Position numbers and translations under genes: made by a program. The notes below the pieces were generated by a model. It was given only the letters and a program-made list of their open reading frames with translations, searched no databases and had not been told where the DNA came from. This document shows, in pieces, positions 19,766 to 29,895 of a stretch of DNA of 64,000 bases; position 1 is the stretch's first letter, and each line of letters opens with the position of its first letter. Source of the stretch: an uncultured bacterium (lineage in GTDB: Bacteria; Bacteroidota; Bacteroidia; CAILMK01); NCBI GenBank assembly GCA_903829945.1, contig CAIKRV010000066.1, forward strand, positions 1 to 64,000, in the 5' to 3' direction.

Positions 19766-21238
19766 TTAAATTCCTTTTTTCTTTTGTCCTTTATGGTTAT
19801 AATATTCATTCATCAGGGCGTTGAATATCATTTCACCTATTATACGTGCTCCGCGTGCATTAAAGTGTGTATAATCTTTTTCAGCCAAGGCGTCCGGTTT
19901 TGCATCTACCCAACTCGACATAGAATTTTTCCCGCCCATGGCTTCATATAAATCCCAATAGGCACAACCTGCCCTAAATGCAGCCCGCTTTTGTGCATCT
20001 CGAATGCGCTCTATATTAGGATAGGAAACATAATTATTGCCATCCTTTTTCGACATATCTGAAACCCCAATCACTAAAATGCTTATGTCGGGATTTTGAT
20101 CTTTAAATTTTTTCAGATTCGCATAAAACGTTTTCTCATAAAAATCATAATTATCGATTACATATGGTACTACATTTACGCCATATTGAAAAATCATTAA
20201 GCGAACATTCATTCGTTTAATTTGTTGTGTCAGATAATTCAGATCCATTCTCCCAAAATCTGTACCCGAGGACCCGCGCATGGGTACATTATCTACAGCA
20301 ATGCCTTTTTTACTATCTAATGAGATCCCATATACATCAGGACTGTAAACATTTGTAAAATCCAATTCAATATTTTCAGGGGAATTATCCAAATCCAGCG
20401 TTTTAATATTGAATTTATCCGACCCGTCTAAAAATATAATATGCTGTTTTTTATCTGTATTTATAATAATATTGCCCGGTGCGGGCACTTTACCATAAAA
20501 CAAATTCATTCGTTCATATTTTTTAGCATGAGGATAGGCACTAATTAATTTATGATAATGCACCCATGCTTTTACTAAATTATTTGCTTTGGAACTATCA
20601 TTTGATAAATAGTATCGAAAGGCACTGCATAACATGCTATACTTCCTGGAATCATAATTTTTAAATAATCCTCCATAAATAGCATATTTTATCCAATTAT
20701 CAGATTGCGTTATTTGTATGGTATGCCTTGAAGCATTAGGCTCATAAATTGGTATTAATCCTGTACCGCTTCCACCAAATTTTAGTTGCAACATTTCTCT
20801 CAAAGTCGAAGAAATTCGATCTCCTTCAATCTGGGAATCTCCGTAATGCAAAATACGAAAAAGCTTATCATTCTTCTCTAATGAATCTAACGAAACAAAC
20901 AAAGCATCTAATGCATTTTTCCGATCATCCGGATATTGTATTTTGTAAGTAATTTTTGCCATCTGCCTAGGATCATCACGAAGGACTAAGGTATCAGGTG
21001 CACTTTCAGCACTTGCTCCGGAATGATTATGCAGGCTGGAATCTGAAACATTTTTGACAATCTTATCAATGTCCACTTTGCTAACTGTCTTAGGATGCAA
21101 TAACTCTTCTAAACTAATAAACTTAAGTTTATAATTTCCGGCCAAAGGAATCATACCACTTGGAAAAATAAAGATCACCCCCAACAATAGCAGGTTAACT
21201 AAAACAAGTAACAGAAGTATTTTGTGTGGCTTTACCAT
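19766..21238 (-). CDS. SGNH/GDSL-family hydrolase, membrane-anchored
   Basis: 490 aa; N-terminal TM; 'ILHYGDSQIEGDRI', 'IFQYGVNVV', 'DYTHFNARGARIIGEMI'. Confidence 0.75.
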   Translation of the reverse strand: MVKPHKILLLLVLVNLLLLGVIFIFPSGMIPLAGNYKLKFISLEELLHPKTVSKVDIDKIVKNVSDSSLHNHSGASAESAPDTLVLRDDPRQMAKITYKIQYPDDRKNALDALFVSLDSLEKNDKLFRILHYGDSQIEGDRISSTLREMLQLKFGGSGTGLIPIYEPNASRHTIQITQSDNWIKYAIYGGLFKNYDSRKYSMLCSAFRYYLSNDSSKANNLVKAWVHYHKLISAYPHAKKYERMNLFYGKVPAPGNIIINTDKKQHIIFLDGSDKFNIKTLDLDNSPENIELDFTNVYSPDVYGISLDSKKGIAVDNVPMRGSSGTDFGRMDLNYLTQQIKRMNVRLMIFQYGVNVVPYVIDNYDFYEKTFYANLKKFKDQNPDISILVIGVSDMSKKDGNNYVSYPNIERIRDAQKRAAFRAGCAYWDLYEAMGGKNSMSSWVDAKPDALAEKDYTHFNARGARIIGEMIFNALMNEYYNHKGQKKKGI

Positions 21239-21396
21239 TAAAAAAGGAGGGCAAAGTTAGGCAATATGCATCGCTCTATAAAGTGGAAAATCAGGAAATA
21301 AGAAAAAACCTTTTGAGCATTGAAAGGATATTTAGAACCATCAAACATCAGAAATAGGAGGATTTATGACGATGTAAAACATGTAATAAAATAAAA

Positions 21397-21520
21397 ATAT
21401 CCACAATTGCTAAATACTGATATACAAATATTTAAGTGTAAATAATAAATAATTGTGGAAAACGTATTTATTTGGTATTCAATATAATAACTAACTTATG
21501 CACAATTAGATTGTGGAAAA
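21397..21520. promoter_or_regulatory. Cluster of four DnaA-box-like sites
   Basis: ATATCCACA 21397-21405 (+), TTTTCCACA 21454-21462 (-), TTATGCACA 21496-21504 (+), TTTTCCACA 21512-21520 (-). Three match TTWTNCACA exactly, one has a single mismatch; all extend to ...CACAATT/C. Confidence 0.6.
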
Positions 21521-21527
21521 GTATAAG

Positions 21528-21563
21528 TGTCGAAATATGTCGGTTTGTGTCGGTTTGTGTCGG
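21528..21563 (+). promoter_or_regulatory. Candidate MraZ-box operator: four TGTCG repeats at 10-bp period
   Basis: TGTCG at 21528, 21538, 21548 and 21558 (last three TGTCGG), just upstream of a -7-like TAATTTTA at 21572-21579 and of mraZ. Confidence 0.65.
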
Positions 21564-21617
21564 ACTATTTATAATTTTACAGCCGTATTCTAATAAACAT
21601 ATACAAAAATACAAAGG

Positions 21618-22067
21618 ATGTCCTTCTTAGTTGGCAGATATGAATGTAAAGTGGATCCCAAGGGAAGATTTATTTTTCCTTCCGGGCTAAAAAAGCTTTT
21701 GCCGGAAAAGGAAGCGCTTGAATTTGTCTTAGTAAAAGAAAGGGAAGGATACTTGGTTTTATATACCAAAGAATCTTTTGATCAAAAAATTGAAGAGTTG
21801 ATGCGTTTGGATGATTATACGGATGCCAATGAAGATTACAAACGTGAATTCTTTGATACCGTTGCTCTCCTTACTATGGATTCAGCATTCAGATTAATGA
21901 TTCCAAAATCGCATTTGGACGAAATAAAAATTAATAAAGACATAACCTTATTAGGTGTTGGCAAGAAAATCGAACTCTGGGCAACTGAAAATTATCCTAA
22001 ATCTAATCCTGCCAATAAAAGTGTTTTGAAAGACAAATTGATTTGGGACAAACTAGATAAAAAATAA
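21618..22067 (+). CDS. mraZ: Division/cell wall cluster transcriptional repressor MraZ
   Basis: 149 aa; 'GRYECKVDPKGRFIFPSGLKKLL', second SpoVT/AbrB-like half 'MDSAFRLMIPKSHLDEIKINKDITLLGVGKKIELW'. Confidence 0.97.
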   Translation: MSFLVGRYECKVDPKGRFIFPSGLKKLLPEKEALEFVLVKEREGYLVLYTKESFDQKIEELMRLDDYTDANEDYKREFFDTVALLTMDSAFRLMIPKSHLDEIKINKDITLLGVGKKIELWATENYPKSNPANKSVLKDKLIWDKLDKK

Positions 22068-22094
22068 AACACACTAAAAGCATATTCTTATAGA

Positions 22095-23009
22095 ATGACC
22101 CCCACCTATCATATCCCTGCTCTTCTTAGTGAGAGTATTTTGGCACTGGATATTAAACCGGCAGGGATTTATGTCGATGCAACTTTCGGTGGTGGCGGAC
22201 ATAGCAAAGAAATTTTAAAGCATTTAAAGACAGGTAAATTAATTGCCTTTGATAAAGATGTAGATGCACATAAAAACTTGCCGGAATCTGAAAACTTAAT
22301 TTTAATTCCGCATGATTTCATCTTTTTAAAAAATTATCTCCGTTTCCTAAATGTTATTCCGGTAGATGGAATTCTTGCCGATTTAGGTTTATCTTCCCAT
22401 CATATTGATGAAGCCACAAGGGGCTTCTCCTTTAGATTTGATGCAAATTTAGATATGAGAATGGATAAAGAAAATCCATTAACTGCGGAAGAACTCATAA
22501 ATACTCGTAGTCAATCTGAATTACAGCAAATATTTTCTTCTTATGGAGAAATTAAAAATTCTAAAACCTTAGCGGTAAAAATAGTGCAACGTCGTAGTGC
22601 ACAAAGAATTCAAACTACATCACAGTTAGTTGAAATAGCAGAGGAAGTTTTGCCCTATAAAGAGAATTTAAAAAAATATTTGGCAACAGTTTTCCAGGCT
22701 TTACGAATTGCTGTAAATGATGAATTATTAGGTTTAGAACAATTTTTAAATCAAGCTCAAGAAGTACTTGCTCCCGGAGGCCGGCTGGCAGTCATTACCT
22801 ATCATTCTTTAGAAGATAGGCCTGTGAAGAACTTTTTCCAAACCGGAAATTTCGAAGGAAAGGAATCAAAAGATGTTTTCGGAAAAGTCAGCCGTCCCTG
22901 GAAGCAAATAACCAAAAAACCTATTATTCCTACCGACGAAGAAATAGCTGTAAACCCTCGTTCACGAAGTGCAAAATTGCGTGTGGCAGAAAAGATTGAA
23001 ATATCATAA
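22095..23009 (+). CDS. rsmH: 16S rRNA (cytosine(1402)-N(4))-methyltransferase
   Basis: 304 aa; 'YVDATFGGGGHSKEIL', 'GILADLGLSSHHIDEATRGFSFRFDANLDMRMD', 'VITYHSLEDRPVKNFF'. Confidence 0.97.
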   Translation: MTPTYHIPALLSESILALDIKPAGIYVDATFGGGGHSKEILKHLKTGKLIAFDKDVDAHKNLPESENLILIPHDFIFLKNYLRFLNVIPVDGILADLGLSSHHIDEATRGFSFRFDANLDMRMDKENPLTAEELINTRSQSELQQIFSSYGEIKNSKTLAVKIVQRRSAQRIQTTSQLVEIAEEVLPYKENLKKYLATVFQALRIAVNDELLGLEQFLNQAQEVLAPGGRLAVITYHSLEDRPVKNFFQTGNFEGKESKDVFGKVSRPWKQITKKPIIPTDEEIAVNPRSRSAKLRVAEKIEIS

Positions 23010-23024
23010 AATCTAATCTACAAC

Positions 23025-23591
23025 ATGACTAACATAAAACAACTTACAAAAATTGCAATGATGCAAAAAGAAGAAGAAGAATCTAAAGCCAATAAAAATA
23101 AGCCTCTGGGCAAAGGTGAAGATTTTATTCCCCATGCACCTATTGCCAATACCTATAAAACAAGTAGGAAAGAACAAAGCACCATCCGTACAGAAAAAAA
23201 TGTCAGAGAAGTACCTAAAAATACGCCTTCTCAAAAAGAAGAACCTGCAGAACAAAAACCTAAGAAACCGAGCATTTTCAAAAAAATGCACGATTTCAAT
23301 TTTTATATTAATAAGGAAAATGCACCTAAGCATTTACCTTTTATACTATATACTACGCTTTGGATCATGCTATATATTGCCAATCACCATTATGGTGAAA
23401 AAACTTTATTGCAAATAAATCACATGAACAAAGACATGAAAGATCTTAAGGCAGACTATTATACCTCCAATGCCGAATTGAGTAATAAAAGCATCCAAAG
23501 CCAAGTGCTCAAAATGGTAGATACAATCGGATTAAAAGAATTACGTACACCACCCCATCGACTTAAATTAATTAAAGAAGATGAACATTAA
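23025..23591 (+). CDS. FtsL-like division protein (Bacteroidota type)
   Basis: 188 aa, between rsmH and ftsI; charged cytoplasmic N-terminus, single TM (LPFILYTTLWIMLYIANHHYG), short periplasmic coiled segment. Confidence 0.7.
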   Translation: MTNIKQLTKIAMMQKEEEESKANKNKPLGKGEDFIPHAPIANTYKTSRKEQSTIRTEKNVREVPKNTPSQKEEPAEQKPKKPSIFKKMHDFNFYINKENAPKHLPFILYTTLWIMLYIANHHYGEKTLLQINHMNKDMKDLKADYYTSNAELSNKSIQSQVLKMVDTIGLKELRTPPHRLKLIKEDEH

Positions 23592-25731
23592 GAAATCAAT
23601 TGTTTGGAGGGTGTATTTGTCTTTTGCATTGGTTTGCATGCTTGCGTTTGCAGTCATTTTTCAAATTGTACGCATCCAAACTGTGAAAGGCCATTATTGG
23701 AAACAAGTCGCCGATAGTTTAACCACTTATTACGAAAATATTTATCCTATACGAGGAAATATTTATGCGGTTGATGGTAGCTTACTAGCCACTTCCATTC
23801 CTATTTATGACGTACGAATGGATGTTTGTGAAAAAACTATTGATAAAGATTTATGGAAAGAAAATATTGATTCCTTAGTTTTTTGCCTTAATAAATTTTA
23901 CCATAAAATAAATCCTAAAAAATATTCAGACAAAACTGAAGAAAACATTAAAGAAGATTTACGCATTGCACGTAGAAATAAATCCAGATACTATTTAATA
24001 GCCAGAAATATTTCCCATACGCAATTAAAAGAAATTAAAACATTTCCACTTCTTAGGTTAGGACAATTTAAAGGCGGACTTATAGTAGAGCAACAACCCA
24101 AAAGAATGTTGCCATTTTTCCCAGCTGCACAAAGAACAATTGGTTACACAATAGAAAATAATGATAATGTAAAACCTGTAGGCTTGGAAGGAGGATTTAA
24201 TGAAGTTTTACGTGGTAAAACTGGCAAACGCCTGGTTCAAAAAGTATCCGGCGGTGCTTGGATTCCTATTAATGACCAAAATGAAGTGGATCCTGAAGAC
24301 GGAAAGGATATCGTTACGAACTTGGATGTCAATTTCCAGGATGTAACAGAAAGTGCCCTTGAAAAAGCTTTAAGAATTAATGATGCCAACCATGGATGTG
24401 CTATTGTAATGGACGTAAAAACCGGAGCCATACGTGCCATTGCAAACTTGAGTAGAAGTGTAGATAAAAATGGAGATATCCAATATAATGAAGAATATAA
24501 TTCCGCCATCGGAGAAGCAAGTGAGCCCGGCTCTACTTTCAAGTTGGTATCAGCAATGGCCATGCTTGAATTTGGCGGGATAACCCCAAATACTACCGTT
24601 GATACAAAAGGAGGCGAAACAACGTTTTTTGATAGAGTAATGCATGATTCACATGAAGGCGGATATGGAGTGATCAATCTTAAAAAAGCATTTGCACTAT
24701 CATCCAATGTAGGCATATCTACTTTAGCATATCAAGCATTTGGGAAACAACCTAAAAAGTTTACTGATTATATTTCCAAGCTCAAATTAACTCGAAGACT
24801 TGGTTTACCAATTACAGGAGAAGGCGATCCTTATTTTAAAACACCAAGTAGTCGTGATTGGAATGGTACGACCATACCTTGGATGTCCATAGGTTATGAA
24901 GAAAAAGTAACACCTCTTCAAATATTAACTTTATATAATGCCGTTGCTAATAATGGTGTAATGGTAAAGCCACAATTTGTTAAAGAAATAAAAGAAGTAG
25001 GTAAAATTGTCAAAGAATACAATACTGACATTTTAAATCCTGAAATATGTTCTGCAAAGACTTTAAAGCAAGTGCAGGAAATGTTAGAAGCCGTAGTTGA
25101 GGAAGGTACAGCAACAAATATTAAAAATGATGAATATAAAATAGCTGGTAAAACAGGAACAGCACAAGTTGCAAATGAATCTGCAGGTTATTCAGAACAA
25201 AAAACATATCAAGCTTCTTTTGTTGGTTACTTTCCGGCAGATCAACCGCTATACAGTATTATTGTTGTCATTAATAATCCTTCCAAAGGCCTATACTATG
25301 CTGCATCTGTAGCTGCACCTGCCTTTAAAGAAATTGCCGACAAAATTTATGCCATGACTTCTTCCACGCGTTCATTTGCTGCGTTGTTTGAAAAACACGA
25401 TGACGACGAATTACCACTGGCTGAAAAAATGAGCAGTATGGATCTTAGAGGCATTTTACCTTACACTAATGCGGAAAAAGTATCCTTTGATAATATTGAA
25501 GGATGGTTGAAAATAAAACCCAAAAACAAACAAGTAATAATTAAGGATTATACCTATAATAAAAAAGTAGTTCCTGATGTAAAAGGGATGGTATTATCGG
25601 ATGCTATTTATATTTTAGAAAATAGCGGGTTGCGCGTAAAATTTTCGGGCAAAGGTAAAGTGAGTGAACAATCCATAGATCCCGGAACTAAGTTCTTACC
25701 TGATGAAACAATTTATTTAAAATTAAATTGA
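23581..25731 (+). CDS. ftsI: Peptidoglycan transpeptidase, penicillin-binding protein with C-terminal PASTA domain
   Basis: 716 aa; active-site EPGSTFKL, KTGTAQ; C-terminal PASTA 'VPDVKGMVLSDAIYILENSGLRVKF'. Confidence 0.95.
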   Translation: MNIKKSIVWRVYLSFALVCMLAFAVIFQIVRIQTVKGHYWKQVADSLTTYYENIYPIRGNIYAVDGSLLATSIPIYDVRMDVCEKTIDKDLWKENIDSLVFCLNKFYHKINPKKYSDKTEENIKEDLRIARRNKSRYYLIARNISHTQLKEIKTFPLLRLGQFKGGLIVEQQPKRMLPFFPAAQRTIGYTIENNDNVKPVGLEGGFNEVLRGKTGKRLVQKVSGGAWIPINDQNEVDPEDGKDIVTNLDVNFQDVTESALEKALRINDANHGCAIVMDVKTGAIRAIANLSRSVDKNGDIQYNEEYNSAIGEASEPGSTFKLVSAMAMLEFGGITPNTTVDTKGGETTFFDRVMHDSHEGGYGVINLKKAFALSSNVGISTLAYQAFGKQPKKFTDYISKLKLTRRLGLPITGEGDPYFKTPSSRDWNGTTIPWMSIGYEEKVTPLQILTLYNAVANNGVMVKPQFVKEIKEVGKIVKEYNTDILNPEICSAKTLKQVQEMLEAVVEEGTATNIKNDEYKIAGKTGTAQVANESAGYSEQKTYQASFVGYFPADQPLYSIIVVINNPSKGLYYAASVAAPAFKEIADKIYAMTSSTRSFAALFEKHDDDELPLAEKMSSMDLRGILPYTNAEKVSFDNIEGWLKIKPKNKQVIIKDYTYNKKVVPDVKGMVLSDAIYILENSGLRVKFSGKGKVSEQSIDPGTKFLPDETIYLKLN

Positions 25732-27185
25732 AGACCTTAAAAGAAATATTACCCCAAAATTACATTCGTTCTATAAGTGGGAATACGGACATTTCTGTAT
25801 ATGGCTTAACTTTAGATTCCAGAACAGTAAAGGACGGATTTGTATTTGCCGCTATGCATGGCACCCAAACTGATGGTAGCACTTATATAAGTTCTGCTAT
25901 TAAAAATGGGGCGTCAGTTATTGTTTGCAATAATGAATACAGTAACAAAGACGTAGTAATTATTCAAACCGATGATGTGGCCAAAACGATTGCGCTTATG
26001 GCTGCCAATTTTTATGACGAACCAAGTACCCATTTGGATTTGGTAGGTGTAACAGGCACCAATGGAAAAACAACCACTGCATCACTGTTGTATCAAATGT
26101 TTTCACATTTGGGGTATGTCTGCGGCTTAATTGCAACGACCGGAATTGTTATTAATGATGAAAAAATAGAAGCTACCCATACAACCCCGGATAGTATTAC
26201 TATTAATTTATTATTAGATATGATGGTTAAAGCGGGATGTGAATATGCATTTATGGAAGTTAGTTCGCATGCAGTGGTTCAAGACAGAATATTCGGATTA
26301 AATTTTAAAGGCGGAATATTTACTAATTTAACACATGACCATTTAGATTATCACAAAACTTTTGAAAATTATCGCGATGCAAAAAAAGGCTTTTTTGACC
26401 ATTTAGATCTAGAAGCATTTGCACTTACAAATATTGATGATAAGAATGGGAAATACATGCTGCAAAATTCCAAAGCTGCCAGAGTTAGTTATTCATTAGA
26501 ATCTCCTGCTGATTTTAAAGCAAAAATATTAGAATATGATATCCATGGCATGCAACTCATTATAGATGATGAGGAAATTTTTACTACCCTAACAGGAAAG
26601 TTTAATGCTTACAATTTACTAGCAGTATATGGTGCAGCACGAATGTTAGAAATTCCAAAAATTAAAGCACTACAAGCATTAAGCATGTTACATGGTGTAG
26701 AAGGTAGGTTCAGCGCTATTAGAAGTAATGATAATATAACCGGTATCGTTGACTATGCTCACACCCCGGATGCTTTAGAAAACATTTTAAATGCCATCAA
26801 AGAAATAAATACAAAGCATAAAAAAATAATTACAGTAGTAGGATGCGGTGGTAATCGTGATAAATCCAAAAGACCGATAATGGCAAAAATAGCAGCAAGT
26901 TTATCTGATCATTTAATTATTACGTCTGATAATCCAAGGAATGAAGACCCGGAAGAAATACTTAATGAAATGGAGCTTGGCTTAAGTTTCCAACAAAAAA
27001 AAGTTGCCCTTCGAATTACTGATAGAAGACAAGCCATTAAAACGGCGTGCATGATGGCAAATGAAGGGGATATTATATTGATTGCCGGCAAGGGTCATGA
27101 AAAATATCAGGAAATAGCCGGAGTTAAACATTTCTTTGATGATAAAATAGTTTTAGCTGAATATTTAAAAGAAAGGAACACTTAA
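25728..27185 (+). CDS. murE: UDP-N-acetylmuramoyl-L-alanyl-D-glutamate--2,6-diaminopimelate ligase
   Basis: 485 aa (TTG start); '[18 protein letters not shown]', '[18 protein letters not shown]', '[10 protein letters not shown]' (mDAP-type DNPR motif), 'AGKGHEKYQ'. Confidence 0.96.
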   Translation: MKTLKEILPQNYIRSISGNTDISVYGLTLDSRTVKDGFVFAAMHGTQTDGSTYISSAIKNGASVIVCNNEYSNKDVVIIQTDDVAKTIALMAANFYDEPSTHLDLVGVTGTNGKTTTASLLYQMFSHLGYVCGLIATTGIVINDEKIEATHTTPDSITINLLLDMMVKAGCEYAFMEVSSHAVVQDRIFGLNFKGGIFTNLTHDHLDYHKTFENYRDAKKGFFDHLDLEAFALTNIDDKNGKYMLQNSKAARVSYSLESPADFKAKILEYDIHGMQLIIDDEEIFTTLTGKFNAYNLLAVYGAARMLEIPKIKALQALSMLHGVEGRFSAIRSNDNITGIVDYAHTPDALENILNAIKEINTKHKKIITVVGCGGNRDKSKRPIMAKIAASLSDHLIITSDNPRNEDPEEILNEMELGLSFQQKKVALRITDRRQAIKTACMMANEGDIILIAGKGHEKYQEIAGVKHFFDDKIVLAEYLKERNT

Positions 27186-27186
27186 T

Positions 27187-28452
27187 ATGTTATATTACTT
27201 ATTTAACTATTTGGAACAACATTATAAAATTCCCGGCGGGCATTTGTTCCAATTTATTTCTTTTAGAACTGCTATGGCTTTTCTAGGTAGTTTAATTATT
27301 TCTTTATTGTTTGGGAAACGAATTATTCAGTTTCTCCAAAAACAACAAGTTGGCGAAATAATTCGTGATTTAGGTTTGCAAGGTCAAATTGAAAAACAAG
27401 GAACTCCAACCATGGGGGGACTAATAATTTTGGCGGCAATTATAATTCCCACATTAATTTTTGCAAAAATTGATAACGTATATATTTGGATGATGCTTAT
27501 ATGTACAGTTTGGTTAGGAATGATTGGATTTATTGATGATTATATAAAAGTATTTAAGAAAGATAAAAAGGGTTTAGCCGGTAAATTTAAATTATTAGGA
27601 CAAGTTGGACTTGGATTAATTATTGGACTAACTTTATTTTTCCATCAAGATGTAGTGATCAGCGAACATATGAGTAAAATCAACGCCGAAACCTACCTTA
27701 AGAATAATCCGGAAGCCCATATAATAACCAAAGAAAAAAGCGATAAAACTGTAGAATATGTAGTAGAACATCGGTCTACCAAAACAACAATTCCTTTTTT
27801 TAAAAATCATGAATTTGATTATGCCAAATTAATTAGTTTTATAGGCCCGGATTATAAAAAATATGCATGGCTAATATATGTACCCATTGTAATATTTATC
27901 ATCACTGCCGTTTCAAATGGTGTTAATATTACCGATGGTTTAGATGGATTAGCCTCCGGGGTATCGGCCATAGTATTAGTAATATTAGCCATTTTTGCTT
28001 ACGTTTCCGGCAATACAATTTTTGCCAATTATTTAAACATAATGTACATCCCAAACTTAGGCGAATTAGTAATTTTTCTCGGGGCCTTTATAGGTGCCTG
28101 TGTCGGCTTTTTATGGTACAACTCCTACCCTGCTCAAGTTTTTATGGGGGATACCGGAAGTTTGGCTTTAGGCGGATTAATAGCTGCAATTGCATTGATG
28201 ATTAGAAAGGAATTATTGATTCCAGTTTTTTGCGGTATTTTCTTAGTTGAAAATTTAAGTGTAATGATTCAAGTGACATATTTTAAGTATACAAAAAAGA
28301 AATATGGAGAAGGCAGAAGAATTTTCAGAATGGCTCCTTTACATCACCATTATCAAAAGAAAAACTACCATGAAGCTAAAATCGTATCTCGCTTTTGGAT
28401 TGTAGCAGTCTTTTTGGGAATATTATCAATCATAACTTTAAAAATTCGTTAA
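27187..28452 (+). CDS. mraY: Phospho-N-acetylmuramoyl-pentapeptide-transferase
   Basis: 421 aa; '[10 protein letters not shown]', 'GFIDDYIKV', '[12 protein letters not shown]', '[11 protein letters not shown]', 'APLHHHY'. Confidence 0.97.
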   Translation: MLYYLFNYLEQHYKIPGGHLFQFISFRTAMAFLGSLIISLLFGKRIIQFLQKQQVGEIIRDLGLQGQIEKQGTPTMGGLIILAAIIIPTLIFAKIDNVYIWMMLICTVWLGMIGFIDDYIKVFKKDKKGLAGKFKLLGQVGLGLIIGLTLFFHQDVVISEHMSKINAETYLKNNPEAHIITKEKSDKTVEYVVEHRSTKTTIPFFKNHEFDYAKLISFIGPDYKKYAWLIYVPIVIFIITAVSNGVNITDGLDGLASGVSAIVLVILAIFAYVSGNTIFANYLNIMYIPNLGELVIFLGAFIGACVGFLWYNSYPAQVFMGDTGSLALGGLIAAIALMIRKELLIPVFCGIFLVENLSVMIQVTYFKYTKKKYGEGRRIFRMAPLHHHYQKKNYHEAKIVSRFWIVAVFLGILSIITLKIR

Positions 28453-28465
28453 TTTATAAACTAAC

Positions 28466-29818
28466 GTGCTGGAGAACATAAAAAATATAGCTATAATTGG
28501 TGCCGCTGAAAGCGGTGTAGGTGCTGCCATATTGGCTAAAGCTAAAGGATATAATTGTTTCTTGTCGGATTATGGTGCAATGAAGGAATCCTATAAAAAG
28601 GACTTGGAAAATTATGGTTTATCTTATGAGGAAAATGGACATAGTTTTTCAAAAATATTAGATTGTGATCTAATAATTAAAAGTCCGGGAGTACCACATA
28701 AAGCTCCTATTATCCAACAAGCAAATGATAAAAATATTCCCGTTATTTCAGAAATAGAATTTGCAAGTTGGTTTACTAATGGTAAAATTATAGCCATTAC
28801 TGGTACGAATGGAAAAACAACCACTACTTCCTTAATGTATCATATACTAAAACATGCAGGGTTTGATGTGGGATTAGGAGGTAATATCGGAAACAGTTTT
28901 GCTCGAATGGTAGCTGAGGAACCGCATTCCTACTATGTATTGGAGTTAAGTTCATTTCAATTGGATGACTTAATTTCATATAAGAACCAAATTGGGATAC
29001 TATTAAATATTACGCCGGATCATTTAAATAGATACGACTACAAATTTGAAAATTATGTGGCGGCTAAGTTTCATATCACAAATATGCAAACCTCCGAGGA
29101 TTATTTTATATTTAATTATGATGATCCAAATATCCGCACTTTTATGGAGAAAAATAAACCTGAATCTACGCTTTTACCTTTTTCACAAAAGGAAGAAGTA
29201 TTTCCGGGAGCATATATAAAAAATAACGAATTAATAATTGGAATAAACACTAAAAATGAATTTACTATGAACATGGAAGAATTATCATTAAAAGGCAAAC
29301 ACAACCGTTACAACACAATGGCATCTGCTATTGCGGCACGTATTCTTGAAGTACGAAAAGATGTAACCAGAGAAGCTTTAAGAAGCTTTCAAAGCATTGA
29401 CCACCGTTTGGAAACCATAGCCATTATCAGGGACGTTCAATACGTAAATGATAGTAAAGCTACCAACGTAAATTCTGTATGGTTTGCACTGGAAAGCTTC
29501 AATCAACCAATCGTATGGATTGCAGGTGGTGAAGACAAAGGGAACGATTATTCAGAAATCAAGGCCTTAGTGAAAGAACGCGTAAAAGCTTTAATATGCC
29601 TGGGGATAGATAATACCAAGCTACATGAAGAATTTGCTGCAGATGTTTCAAGCATTACAGATGCCGGTTCTATGCAGGAAGCTATTAAAAAAGCTGTGGC
29701 TCTTGCAGAACCAGGTGACGTAGTTTTACTCTCTCCAGCTTGTGCCAGCTTTGATCTATTTGAAAATTATGAAGACCGTGGCAAGCAGTTTAAACAAGCT
29801 GTTCTTACATTGGCTTAA
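28466..29818 (+). CDS. murD: UDP-N-acetylmuramoylalanine--D-glutamate ligase
   Basis: 450 aa (GTG start); '[19 protein letters not shown]', 'LNITPDHLNRY', 'YVNDSKATN', 'LLSPACASFDLFENYEDRG'. Confidence 0.96.
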   Translation: MLENIKNIAIIGAAESGVGAAILAKAKGYNCFLSDYGAMKESYKKDLENYGLSYEENGHSFSKILDCDLIIKSPGVPHKAPIIQQANDKNIPVISEIEFASWFTNGKIIAITGTNGKTTTTSLMYHILKHAGFDVGLGGNIGNSFARMVAEEPHSYYVLELSSFQLDDLISYKNQIGILLNITPDHLNRYDYKFENYVAAKFHITNMQTSEDYFIFNYDDPNIRTFMEKNKPESTLLPFSQKEEVFPGAYIKNNELIIGINTKNEFTMNMEELSLKGKHNRYNTMASAIAARILEVRKDVTREALRSFQSIDHRLETIAIIRDVQYVNDSKATNVNSVWFALESFNQPIVWIAGGEDKGNDYSEIKALVKERVKALICLGIDNTKLHEEFAADVSSITDAGSMQEAIKKAVALAEPGDVVLLSPACASFDLFENYEDRGKQFKQAVLTLA

Positions 29819-29895
29819 GCAACAAATATTTTTGCAAAAAAATGCGCACTTATAAAAGATAAGATGATTCTTGGAAATTATTTATTTGAGAAAAA

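Noticed and set aside
23013-23333. 106-aa minus-strand ORF rich in Phe/Arg opposite the ftsL-like gene
   Set aside because: Low-complexity F/R composition reflects the complement of a Lys/Glu-rich coding region.
24237-24716. 159-aa minus-strand ORF opposite ftsI
   Set aside because: Antisense shadow ORF within a well-supported penicillin-binding protein gene.
27187-28452. Insertion in MraY around [25 protein letters not shown]
   Set aside because: Longer MraY proteins with such an insertion are usual for Bacteroidota; all catalytic motifs present.
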